From: Cellulomonas wangsupingiae
GTDB taxonomy: Bacteria; Actinomycetota; Actinomycetes; Actinomycetales; Cellulomonadaceae
Direction: 5' to 3'
Assembly: GCF_024508275.1 (NCBI RefSeq)
Contig: NZ_CP101989.1
Location: 3,720,001 to 3,784,000, forward strand
DNA length: 64,000 nucleotides
Below the pieces are notes generated by a model. That model saw only the letters and a list, made by a program, of their open reading frames with translations. It did no database searches and was not told the DNA's origin. Position numbers and translations under genes: made by a program. This document shows, piece after piece, positions 1-7,234 of the stretch. Position 1 is the stretch's first letter, and every line of letters begins with the position of its first letter.

Positions 1-632
1 ACGACCAGCAGGATCGTCGCGCGGTCGGTCACCTTGGTGAGCCTGCCGTGCCGCCGCAGCCACCCGCCGATCCACGGCTGCACGCACTGGCCGACGACGA
101 ACGGCAGCAGCAGCTGCACGAGGATCCCGCTCACGGCGCTGCCGTCGAGCCCACCACCGGTGGCCCCGAGCAGCACGGCGACCAGCAGCGGCGTCAGCAG
201 CACGCCCAGCACGTTGGAGATGGTCGCGCCGGTGATCGCCCCGGCGACGTTGCCCCGCGCGATCGACGTCATGACGACCGACGACTGCACGGTCGACGGC
301 AGCACCGACAGGTAGAGCAGGCCGCGGCGCAGGTCGGGGTCGAGGACCGCGTCGGGCAGCAGCTGGACCGCCAGGCCGAGCACCGGGAAGACCAGGTACG
401 TGGCCGCGAGCATCGACCCCTGCAGCCGGAACCGCCGCAGCCCGTCGACGACCTCCCGCGTCGGCATCCGCGCGCCGTACAGGAAGAACAGCAGGACGAT
501 CGCGCCGGTCCGCACGGTGTCCAGACCCGCGCCGACCCCGTCGGGGACGGGCACGACCAGCGCCAGGACGAGGACGCCGAGGATCATCGCGGTGAGCGGG
601 TCGAGCCACCGCAGCCAGGTGGGAGTCCTCAT
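1..632 (-). CDS. Bile acid:sodium symporter family (YfeH-like) transporter, 3' end outside window
   Basis: About 210 codons are visible. The gene starts with ATG at 632 and runs off the left edge, so the C-terminus is missing. The product is almost entirely hydrophobic, with roughly six or more membrane segments. It fits the SBF-like (PF13593) branch of the bile acid/arsenite permease superfamily, which move organic anions across the inner membrane. Typical features are the first segment right after MRTPTWLRWLDP, the motif FLYGARMPTREV, and the polar stretch LPSTVQSSVVMTSIARGN inside the membrane domain. It is transcribed in the same direction as the hydrolase at 829-1650, with a 196-base gap. 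No purine-rich ribosome site is seen before the ATG. The substrate cannot be told. Confidence 0.8.
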   Translation of the reverse strand, partial: MRTPTWLRWLDPLTAMILGVLVLALVVPVPDGVGAGLDTVRTGAIVLLFFLYGARMPTREVVDGLRRFRLQGSMLAATYLVFPVLGLAVQLLPDAVLDPDLRRGLLYLSVLPSTVQSSVVMTSIARGNVAGAITGATISNVLGVLLTPLLVAVLLGATGGGLDGSAVSGILVQLLLPFVVGQCVQPWIGGWLRRHGRLTKVTDRATILLV

Positions 633-828
633 GCGGAGCGACGGGAGCGGAGGCGGGGGCGGGGGCTCACCGGCACATCCTCGCGCACGCGCACCCGTCC
701 GCGGCGCCCCGTCGCGCCCCTCGGCACGTCCGCACGCCCACCTGCGTCGGGCACCCGGGCGGCCCGACCACCCGTGCCGGCCGGGCGGTCGCCGACGCGC
801 CCCCGCCGGACGCGACGACGTCGGCGGA

Positions 829-1650
829 TCAGGCCGGGCGCGCCGCGCCCGCGTGCTCCAGGGCCCACGTCAGCGCCCGGTCGGCGACCGTCTCCCAGCC
901 CGGCGCGGCGCACGTCCAGTGGTCACGCCCGGGGAAGGCGTGGAACTCCGTGATCGCGGGCGACGCGCCCCAGCGCCTGGCGTTCGACCTGTTCACGCTC
1001 GCCGGCATGATGTGGTCGGCCTCGCCGGCGAGGAACAGCAGCGGCGCGCGGTCCCCCGCGTAGTCGACCCACGTCTCCTGGTGGCCGGGCGTGAAGTTGG
1101 CCAGCAGCCCGTACGTCCAGATCCACGCGCCGGGCGCGGGGATGGCGTACCGCTCCCACGCCGCGCGCGAGTCCTCCTCGCTCAGGGTGTTGGCGAAGGC
1201 GTAGTGGAACTGCTCCGGGGTGAGGCCGACGGCGCGGTGCCGCGAGGCGGGGTTGCGCAGGGCCGGGAACAGCGAGCGGGCCTGGGACAGCGGGGTGACG
1301 CGCACCCCTTCGGTGGGCGCCGAGTTGATGACGACCCCGGCCGCCCCGAGGCCGCGCGCGAGCAGCAGCTGCGTGAGGGTCCCGCCGAACGAGTGGCCCA
1401 TGATGATCGGCGGTGCGTCGAGGGCCTCGATCACGGCTGCCAGGTGGTCGACCGTCTCGGGGACGCCCAGCCGGGCGATGACGTCGGGGTCCTCCCGCAG
1501 CGCCTCCACCTCGATCTCGAACCCGGGGTAGCCCGGCGTGAGGACCCGCAGGCCCTTGCCCTCGTAGTACGGGACCCAGTGCTCCCAGCCACGCGGGGTC
1601 ATCCACAGTCCGTGCACGAGCACGACCGTGTCGGGGGCGTCGTTCGTCAT
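829..1650 (-). CDS. Alpha/beta hydrolase
   Basis: This is a 273-residue cytoplasmic serine hydrolase of the alpha/beta fold. The oxyanion-hole motif HGLW follows the first strand near residues 13-16. The nucleophile elbow GHSFGG puts Ser87 in place. Asp212 (GEADH) and His244 (GRDHW) complete a plausible triad. The length is usual for the family. There is no signal peptide or membrane segment. Many actinomycete relatives are annotated as hydrolases or lipases that act on small esters. The substrate is unknown, and the neighbouring transporter gives no clear clue. The start ATG lies 36 codons inside a GC-rich divergent region with no obvious promoter motif. Confidence 0.88.
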   Translation of the reverse strand: MTNDAPDTVVLVHGLWMTPRGWEHWVPYYEGKGLRVLTPGYPGFEIEVEALREDPDVIARLGVPETVDHLAAVIEALDAPPIIMGHSFGGTLTQLLLARGLGAAGVVINSAPTEGVRVTPLSQARSLFPALRNPASRHRAVGLTPEQFHYAFANTLSEEDSRAAWERYAIPAPGAWIWTYGLLANFTPGHQETWVDYAGDRAPLLFLAGEADHIMPASVNRSNARRWGASPAITEFHAFPGRDHWTCAAPGWETVADRALTWALEHAGAARPA

Positions 1651-1786
1651 GGCGCAGTCCTCTCCGGCGTCGATGTCACGAGCTGGTGCGAGGTGCGCGG
1701 CCGGGTACCGGGCCGCAGGCGCGTGTCGTGCCGGTGTGCCCCGGCGCGACCGTTGATGCGACGACTATCCCGGCACGCCGCCCCGG

Positions 1787-2098
1787 GTGTCCAGGGTTGT
1801 GGGCGACGGGTGGGGACGGCCGCGCCGTGCCGCCTCCGGCGCGCGGGAGGTCGCGCTACCGTCGGTCGATGAGCGGGCACGCACGACCGCCCGCCGCCCG
1901 CCGCCCGTCGACGGCGTCCGCCGGCTGCGCATCGCGCCCGAGCACGTCGTCGACGTGTTCGTCTACGTCGTCGTCCTCGACCTGGCCCAGCAGTACGCGC
2001 CCCAGGTCATCACCGAGTCGTTCTCGATGTCGCTGCCGGCCGCGATCGTGCCGAAGCTCGTGCTGGGGGCCGTGCTCGCCGTGCTGGCGTCCACCTGA
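1787..2098 (+). pseudogene. Remnant of a small membrane protein gene (frameshifted and truncated)
   Basis: One frame from about 1920 to 2098 reads RLRIAPEHVVDVFVYVVVLDL, then AQQYAPQVITESFSMSLPAAI, then a hydrophobic tail that stops at 2096-2098. This looks like the N-terminal half of a conserved actinomycete membrane protein that normally continues with more membrane segments. The reading frame has no convincing start. A leaderless-type ATG at 1869, preceded by TACCGT, is in the other frame, and the only in-frame start is a GTG at 1787 in non-coding-looking sequence. The break is followed within 20 bases by the palindromic repeat at 2113-2173. I read it as a decayed gene. A real short protein starting at 1787 cannot be ruled out. 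Confidence 0.45.
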
Positions 2099-2112
2099 CG
2101 AGATGCGTCCGT

Positions 2113-2173
2113 CGCGAGACCGGGCTCGGGTCGCGCACGGGCGCCCATGAGCCACCTGAGCCCGGTCTCGCGG
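2113..2173. repeat. Dispersed palindromic repeat, family 1, copy A
   Basis: Inverted arms CGCGAGACCGGGCTC (2113-2127) and GAGCCCGGTCTCGCG (2158-2172) pair perfectly. A partly paired extension (GGGTCG against CCACCT) leads to a loop of about 20 bases. The same arms occur at 23634-23695. Copy A sits right after the truncated membrane-protein remnant and before the exonuclease promoter. It may be a REP-like element or a terminator. Confidence 0.8.
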
Positions 2174-2218
2174 CGGGGGTGTCCCGGGTCGTGGACGCGG
2201 ACCAGGTCGCCGACGGCC

Positions 2219-2224
2219 TAGCCT
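2219..2224 (+). promoter_or_regulatory. Putative -10 element of the exonuclease gene
   Basis: TAGCCT fits the actinobacterial TAnnnT -10 pattern and lies 35 bases before the ATG at 2260. This would leave a leader of about 30 bases. No convincing -35 element was found. Confidence 0.35.
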
Positions 2225-2259
2225 GGGGGCATCCGAGAAAGGACCCGGCGCGACCACCC

Positions 2260-3318
2260 ATGACGAAGACCCTGCTGGCCGTCGACGGCAACTCGCTCCT
2301 CCACCGGTCCTTCCACGCGCTGGCGGGCTCGCAGCTGCGGACCCGCGACGGGCAGGCCACGTGGGCGGTCAAGGGCGCGCTCTCGCAGATCCTCGGGGCC
2401 GTCGACCGGGTCGCCGCCGACGCCGTCGTCATCGGGTTCGACGACGCGGGCAACAACCGGCGCAAGACCGCGCACCCGCACTACAAGGCGCACCGCACCG
2501 AGAAGCCGGCGGACCTGGTCACCCAGCTCTCGCTCGCCGTGGACGTGTTCTGGTCCGCCGGGCTGCACGTCGTCATCCCGGACGGCCTCGAGGCCGACGA
2601 CGTGCTCGCGTCGGCGGCGTCGACCGCCACCGCGGCCGGCTGGCACACCGTGGTCTGCACCTCCGACCGCGACGCGTTCGCCCTGGTCGACGACTCGACG
2701 TCGGTGCTGCGGATCATCAACGGCGGCGTCGAGGCCTCCCCCGTGCTGACCCCGGAGCGGCTGCGCATCCTGCTCGGCATCGACGCCGGGCAGTACCGCC
2801 AGTACGCGGCGATGCGCGGGGACGCGTCGGACAACCTCACCGGCATCCGCGGGATCGGCGAGAAGACCGGTATCGCGCTGCTGAACGCCTTCGGATCCGT
2901 CGAGGCCGCGTTCGCGGACGTCGACACCAACGGCGGCGCGCGCGTCGCCGAGGTCCTCGGCAAGGCGTGCGTGAAGAAGCTCGCGGACCCCGACGGGCGC
3001 GCGGCGTTCTGGGAGAACGTCGAGCTGATGACGATGCGCACCGACCTGGACCTGGAGATGGACCTGACCGCGGCGTCCGGCCCCGGGCTGCTGCCGGTGG
3101 ACCCGCAAGGGCTGCACGACGCACTCGCCCGGGTCGAGTTCCACTCGCTGCAGTGGCTCGCAGCCCGCGTGCTCGCGTCCGCCGGCGACGACGCGGTCGC
3201 CGACGCCCCGGGCGCCGTCGTGGCACGCGCCCCGGAACCGGCGCGCGTGCCGGTCGCGGTCACCGCCGCCGCGGTGGACGTCGAGGACGACGCCGAGGAC
3301 GACCTGACGCTCTTCTGA
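2260..3318 (+). CDS. 5'-3' exonuclease (DNA polymerase I N-terminal-domain type)
   Basis: The product has 352 residues. It is a stand-alone structure-specific 5' nuclease like the N-terminal domain of PolA, which removes RNA primers and flaps during replication and repair. Metal-binding acidic residues are visible in LLAVDGNSLLHR (N-terminus), IGFDDAG, DGLEADDVLA and CTSDRDAF. The helix-hairpin-helix DNA-binding part reads GDASDNLTGIRGIGEKTGIALL. The C-terminal 60 residues are Ala/Val/Asp-rich and end in an acidic EDDAEDDLTLF tail, as in other actinomycete members. ATG 2260 is preferred over an upstream GTG at 2179 because the conserved domain begins at TLLAVDGNS. Confidence 0.92.
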   Translation: MTKTLLAVDGNSLLHRSFHALAGSQLRTRDGQATWAVKGALSQILGAVDRVAADAVVIGFDDAGNNRRKTAHPHYKAHRTEKPADLVTQLSLAVDVFWSAGLHVVIPDGLEADDVLASAASTATAAGWHTVVCTSDRDAFALVDDSTSVLRIINGGVEASPVLTPERLRILLGIDAGQYRQYAAMRGDASDNLTGIRGIGEKTGIALLNAFGSVEAAFADVDTNGGARVAEVLGKACVKKLADPDGRAAFWENVELMTMRTDLDLEMDLTAASGPGLLPVDPQGLHDALARVEFHSLQWLAARVLASAGDDAVADAPGAVVARAPEPARVPVAVTAAAVDVEDDAEDDLTLF

Positions 3319-3330
3319 GCCCTCGGCCGG

Positions 3331-3705
3331 TCAGGAGGCCCGCGGCGGGAGCTGCTGCACCGACCACCGGTTGCCGTCGGGGTCGGTGAACCCCGTGAAC
3401 CGGCCCCACGCGAGGTCCTCCACGGGTGGGGCGTCCACCCCGTGCGCGACGAGGTCCGCGTACGCCACGTCCGCGTCGTCGACGACGACCTGCAACCCCT
3501 GGACCGACCCGGGCGCGGCGTCGGTGAGGCCCTCGCCGAACGCGATCGAGCACGCCGACCCCTTCGGCGTGAGCTGGACGAACCTCAGGTCGTCGCTCAC
3601 CCGCCTGTCGTGGTCGACGACGAAGCCGGCCTGCTCCGCGTAGAACGCCTTGGCCCGGTCCACGTCGCTCACCGGGAGGATCACCAGCTCCAGCCTGCAC
3701 TCCAT
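3331..3705 (-). CDS. VOC (glyoxalase/bleomycin-resistance) family protein
   Basis: The product has 124 residues and a single vicinal-oxygen-chelate fold. It begins with MECRLELVILPVSDVDRAKA and ends with the typical second half FTDPDGNRWSVQQL. Such proteins are metal-dependent lyases, isomerases or dioxygenases, or antibiotic-binding proteins. They act as dimers of two beta-alpha-beta-beta-beta units. The start at 3705 was chosen because the fold begins there; the frame is open further upstream but carries non-coding-like sequence. It converges on the exonuclease gene, with only 12 bases between the stop codons. The substrate is unknown. Confidence 0.88.
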   Translation of the reverse strand: MECRLELVILPVSDVDRAKAFYAEQAGFVVDHDRRVSDDLRFVQLTPKGSACSIAFGEGLTDAAPGSVQGLQVVVDDADVAYADLVAHGVDAPPVEDLAWGRFTGFTDPDGNRWSVQQLPPRAS

Positions 3706-3897
3706 CGCCGACCCCCTGCAGCCGTGCCGCCGGACCGACCCCGGCGGCGGTCGAACCATCATCCCGCCGCCCACCGACACGACCGCCCGGTGCGCACGTG
3801 CGCGCCCGCGCCCCACGCGGCATCATGGCGCGCTCGGACTCCGCCCTCACCGGCGCGGCCACGTGTCCCCACCTCCCCAGCCGATCGGACGTGCCCC

Positions 3898-4665
3898 GTG
3901 ACCCTGCCCGACCACACCACCGTCGAGGCCACCCGGGCCCTCCGCACCGTCGTCGTCTCCGGCGCCGGGACGGGCATGGGCCGCGCCGTGGCCGAACGCT
4001 TCCTCGCCGACGGTGCGACGGTCGTCGCCCTCGGGCGTCGCGCCGAGCCGCTGCACCGGCTGCGGGACGACCACCCGACGTCCGACGTCCAGGTCGTGCC
4101 GGCGGACCTCACCGACCCCGATGCGGTGCTGCGCGTCGTCGAGGCGCTCGACGGCCGGCCGGTGGACGTGCTCGTCAACAACGCCGGCGGCGTCGGCGGC
4201 GCCCCGGACCCCGGCCTGCACGGCCTGCTGGAGAGCTACCGCCGGACCGTCGACCAGAACCTGCTCTCGGCGATGCTGCTCACCGAGGCGTTGTGGCCGT
4301 CCCTCGCGCGGCCCGGCGGCCGCGTGGTCACGATCTGCTCGATCGCCGCGCAGCGCGGCGGTGGCGGCGCGTACGGCGCGGCCAAGGCCGGCCTCGTCGC
4401 CTGGGGCGCCGAGCTCGCCGGCCGCGGCGGCCCGGACGGCATCACCGTCAACACCGTCTCCCCCGGCTACGTCCAGGACACCGAGTTCTTCAGCACGCAG
4501 GGCCGGTCGCGGCGCCACGACGCACTGGTCGCCCAGACCCTGCTCGGTCGCGCCGGGACGCCGTCGGACGTCGCGGGTGCGGTGCACTACCTGGCGTCCG
4601 CGGACGCCGGCTGGGTCACGGGCCAGGTGCTGAGCGTCAACGGCGGGGCCGTCCTGGGACGCTGA
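3898..4665 (+). CDS. SDR family NAD(P)-dependent oxidoreductase
   Basis: This is a 255-residue classical short-chain dehydrogenase/reductase with a GTG start. The cofactor loop SGAGTGMG lies at residues 21-28, the NNAGG motif at 94-98, the catalytic Ser148, and Tyr159 with Lys163 in YGAAK. The C-terminal SVNGGAVLG is typical for the family. It reduces or oxidises a small carbonyl or alcohol substrate in the cytoplasm. The gene precedes the aldo/keto reductase by 56 bases in the same direction, so a shared transcript of two oxidoreductases is likely. The substrate is not predictable. Confidence 0.9.
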   Translation: MTLPDHTTVEATRALRTVVVSGAGTGMGRAVAERFLADGATVVALGRRAEPLHRLRDDHPTSDVQVVPADLTDPDAVLRVVEALDGRPVDVLVNNAGGVGGAPDPGLHGLLESYRRTVDQNLLSAMLLTEALWPSLARPGGRVVTICSIAAQRGGGGAYGAAKAGLVAWGAELAGRGGPDGITVNTVSPGYVQDTEFFSTQGRSRRHDALVAQTLLGRAGTPSDVAGAVHYLASADAGWVTGQVLSVNGGAVLGR

Positions 4666-4721
4666 CGCCGCACAGGCCGCTGCCTCCACAGGTCGCGGCG
4701 GCGGACGGTGCAGGATGCAGC

Positions 4722-5657
4722 ATGAAGACTCTCACTCTCCCGGGGACCGACGTCGTCGCCCCCAACGTCGTGCTCGGGCTCATGCGGATCGCCGAGAAGT
4801 CGGACGACGAGATCCGTGAGCTCGTGCGCACCGCCCGCGACGCGGGCATCGACTTCGTGGACCACGCCGACGTGTACGGCCGCGAGAAGCACGAGTGCGA
4901 GCGCCGGTTCGCCGACGCCATGGCGCTCACGCCGTCGCAGCGCGACGAGATCACGATCCAGACCAAGTGCGGGATCGTGCCCGAGGGGCCGTACTTCGAC
5001 TTCTCGTACGAGCACATCATGGCGTCGGTCGAGGGATCGCTGCAGGCCCTGCGGACCGACCACGTCGACGTCCTGCTGCTGCACCGGCCCGACGCGCTCG
5101 TCGAGCCGGACGAGGTGGCGCGGGCGTTCGACGAGCTCGAGGCCGCCGGCAAGGTGCGGGCGTTCGGCGTCTCCAACCACACGCCGCGGCAGATCGACCT
5201 GCTCAAGCGGTCCGTGCGCCAGCCGCTCGTGGCCAACCAGGTGCAGCTGTCGATCACGCACGCCGCGCTGGTCGCCCAGGGTGTCGCCGGCAACATGGTG
5301 GCCGAGGACCAGTCCGTCACCCGGGACGGCGGCGGGCTGCTCGACTACTGCCGCCTGAACGACATCACCGTGCAGGCGTGGTCGCCGTTCCAGGCCGGGT
5401 TCTTCACCGGCACGTTCCTCGGCTCCCCGGAGTACCCGGAGCTCAACGCCGTGATCGACCGGCTCGCCGCGCAGTACGACGTGCCGGCCATCGCGATCGC
5501 CACGGCGTGGATCACGCGGCACCCCGCGCAGATGCAGGTGGTCCTCGGCACCACGACGCCGGAGCGCGTCGCAGGGGCGGCCCTCGGGTCGGACCTGCCG
5601 CTCACCCGGGCCGAGTGGTACGAGCTGTTCCGGGCCGCGGGGCACATCGTCCCCTGA
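4722..5657 (+). CDS. Aldo/keto reductase (YdhF-like)
   Basis: This is a 311-residue NADPH-dependent aldo/keto reductase with a TIM barrel. The catalytic tetrad is visible as DHADVYG (Asp and Tyr), the Lys in IQTKCG, and the His in LLLHRPDAL. The cofactor-binding part at the C-terminus reads VVLGTTTPERV. It resembles E. coli YdhF-type reductases of unknown physiological substrate. A weak AGGA ribosome site lies 6-7 bases before the ATG at 4722. The gene ends in a strong hairpin at 5671-5706, which closes the transcript. Confidence 0.9.
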   Translation: MKTLTLPGTDVVAPNVVLGLMRIAEKSDDEIRELVRTARDAGIDFVDHADVYGREKHECERRFADAMALTPSQRDEITIQTKCGIVPEGPYFDFSYEHIMASVEGSLQALRTDHVDVLLLHRPDALVEPDEVARAFDELEAAGKVRAFGVSNHTPRQIDLLKRSVRQPLVANQVQLSITHAALVAQGVAGNMVAEDQSVTRDGGGLLDYCRLNDITVQAWSPFQAGFFTGTFLGSPEYPELNAVIDRLAAQYDVPAIAIATAWITRHPAQMQVVLGTTTPERVAGAALGSDLPLTRAEWYELFRAAGHIVP

Positions 5658-5670
5658 CCCACAGGCGTCT

Positions 5671-5706
5671 CGGAGCCCGGTCCGCATGCGTGCGGGCCGG
5701 GCTCCG
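5671..5706 (+). terminator. Hairpin terminator after the aldo/keto reductase gene
   Basis: A 16-bp stem starts CGGAGCCCGG and is closed by the tetraloop TGCG, with one G-T wobble. It begins 13 bases after the stop codon at 5657. No long U-tract follows, as is usual in high-GC actinobacteria. Confidence 0.75.
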
Positions 5707-5761
5707 TCGTGCTCAGCCGCGCACGGACAGGTCTCGGTGATGCGGTGATACCGTGATGCGC

Positions 5762-5980
5762 ATGAGGACGACGCTCGAGATCGACGACCGGGTGCTGGCC
5801 GCCGCGCGCGCGATCGCCGAGCAGCAGAACGTGTCGATCGGACGCGCGATCTCCGACCTCGCCGAGCGTGCCCTCGAGGGCACCGCGCCCGCGTCGACCG
5901 TCCGGGGGTTCCCGGTCTTCCACGGCCCGGCGGGCCACGTGATCACCGACGAGATGGTCGCCGAGCACCGTGACGGCTGA
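5762..5980 (+). CDS. Ribbon-helix-helix antitoxin (VapB-like)
   Basis: The product has 72 residues. The N-terminus MRTTLEIDDRVLAAARAIAE is the typical RHH DNA-binding strand and helix, followed by a toxin-binding tail. It would dimerise, neutralise the adjacent PIN toxin and repress the operon. GATACC at 5747-5752 could be the -10 of a nearly leaderless transcript, with starts at GTG 5753, ATG 5756 or ATG 5762. The last was chosen because the RHH fold begins there. The stop overlaps the toxin start by 11 bases, the usual arrangement of a type II toxin-antitoxin operon. Confidence 0.85.
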   Translation: MRTTLEIDDRVLAAARAIAEQQNVSIGRAISDLAERALEGTAPASTVRGFPVFHGPAGHVITDEMVAEHRDG

Positions 5981-6410
5981 ACCCTGCTACCTGCTCGACG
6001 TGAACGTCCTCCTCGCGCTGGCCGCCGACGCGCACGTGCACCATCGCGCCGCGCACCGGTGGTTCGCCGACGTCACGGCGTGGGCCACGACCCCGGTCAC
6101 CGAGTCGGCGTTCGTGCGCCTGCTGTCCACCCCGGCCGTTCTCGGTCGGACGGTCCTTCCCATCGAGGCGGTCGCGGCGCTGCGGCAGATGCGGACGGTC
6201 CCGGGTCACCGCTTCCTCCCGGACGACGCGTCGTTCGCGGACACCACGATCGACCTGACGCGCATGGTCGGACCGCGCCAGGTCACCGACTTCCACCTCG
6301 TCGGGCTCGCGCGCCGCACCGGCAGCACGCTCGCGACGCTCGATGCCAAGCTCCGTCGATCGCTCCACCCGGCAGACGCCCACCTCGTGAGCGTCGTCCC
6401 CGCGGCCTGA
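5970..6410 (+). CDS. PIN-domain ribonuclease toxin (VapC-like)
   Basis: The product has 146 residues, begins with GTG and overlaps the antitoxin gene. The PIN-domain acidic residues appear at the expected places: Asp10 (LLDVNVLLAL), Glu45 (VTESAF), Asp107 (VTDFHL) and Asp125 (ATLDAKL). Toxins of this family are Mg-dependent RNases that cleave tRNA or rRNA and stop growth when the antitoxin is degraded. All key residues are present, so it looks active. The closest subgroup is probably the TA_VapC family found in mycobacteria; this is inference from motif spacing. Confidence 0.88.
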   Translation: MTAEPCYLLDVNVLLALAADAHVHHRAAHRWFADVTAWATTPVTESAFVRLLSTPAVLGRTVLPIEAVAALRQMRTVPGHRFLPDDASFADTTIDLTRMVGPRQVTDFHLVGLARRTGSTLATLDAKLRRSLHPADAHLVSVVPAA

Positions 6411-6448
6411 GAGCGACCGAGCAGCCCGACCGACCGGTTCGGTCCCGT

Positions 6449-7117
6449 CTATCCGTCGGCAGCGCCCGTGAAGTACTCGACCAGCCCCGACCGCACCTGC
6501 AGGTAGAGCGACCGGCTCGGCACCACCTCACCGCGCTCGGCGCGGCGCGCCCACTCGTCGTACGCCAGGCGCACGGCGGTGCCGATCGCGGTGACGACGG
6601 TGCGGGCGCGCAGCTCGTCGGGATGGTCGCTGGCGTGCAGCACGATCGTGGTGAGCTCCTGCACCTGCTCGGCGTCGCGGGCGAGGGCGCGGGCGAGCAG
6701 GTCCGGGTCGGCGAGGACGAGCCGGCGGACCCGCAGGACGCGCGCGTGGCTCGCCGCCGGCTGGGCGTCGAAGGCGTCGATCTGCGCGAGGAACGCCTGC
6801 TCGATCGCGCGGACGACGGCGGGACCCCGCTGGTCGACGCCACGCAAGCTCGCGATCAGCCGTTCCATCGAGTCGTCGTCGACGAACAGCGCGTTCTCCT
6901 TCGTCCCCGCGTGGCGGTAGAAGGTGCGCGGGGCGATGCCGGCGGCGTCGGCGATCGCCTCGACGCTCGTGGCCGGGACGCCCTGGCGCTCGAACAGGTC
7001 GAGCGCGGCGTCGGTGATGGCACGACGGGTCTCGCGGCGGCGGTGCTCGCGCAGCCCGCAGTCGGCGTCCGGGCCGTGGGTGACGACGCCGCGCTGCTGG
7101 CCCTCCGGGTCGAGCAT
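6449..7117 (-). CDS. TetR/AcrR family transcriptional regulator
   Basis: The product has 222 residues. The N-terminal helix-turn-helix lies about residues 30-76, with the motif SVEAIADAAGIAPRTFYRH, followed by an all-helical ligand domain. It is divergent from the MFS gene at 7235, and the palindrome TGGCAGTCACTGCCA lies between them, so it probably represses the exporter and itself until a drug binds. The start ATG at 7117 has a GGGAGG ribosome site 8-9 bases upstream. Inducing ligand unknown. Confidence 0.9.
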   Translation of the reverse strand: MLDPEGQQRGVVTHGPDADCGLREHRRRETRRAITDAALDLFERQGVPATSVEAIADAAGIAPRTFYRHAGTKENALFVDDDSMERLIASLRGVDQRGPAVVRAIEQAFLAQIDAFDAQPAASHARVLRVRRLVLADPDLLARALARDAEQVQELTTIVLHASDHPDELRARTVVTAIGTAVRLAYDEWARRAERGEVVPSRSLYLQVRSGLVEYFTGAADG

Positions 7118-7146
7118 CTGCTCATCCTCCCACCCCGCGACGATTG

Positions 7147-7161
7147 TGGCAGTCACTGCCA
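7147..7161. promoter_or_regulatory. Probable TetR operator between regulator and MFS exporter
   Basis: The perfect inverted repeat TGGCAG-TCA-CTGCCA directly abuts TAGACT (7162-7167), a likely -10 for the MFS gene. Repressor binding here would block that promoter. The site lies 30 bases upstream of the regulator's own start at 7117, on its 5' side. Confidence 0.65.
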
Positions 7162-7234
7162 TAGACTCGTCCGCCGGACGTCCGCGGTTCCCCAGGAACG
7201 CCGTCCACACCCCCACCGCCGACAGAGAGACCTC

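Noticed and set aside
1651..1868. Gene between the hydrolase and the membrane remnant
   Set aside because: Open frames here have no ribosome site, no domain and a composition like non-coding GC-rich DNA.
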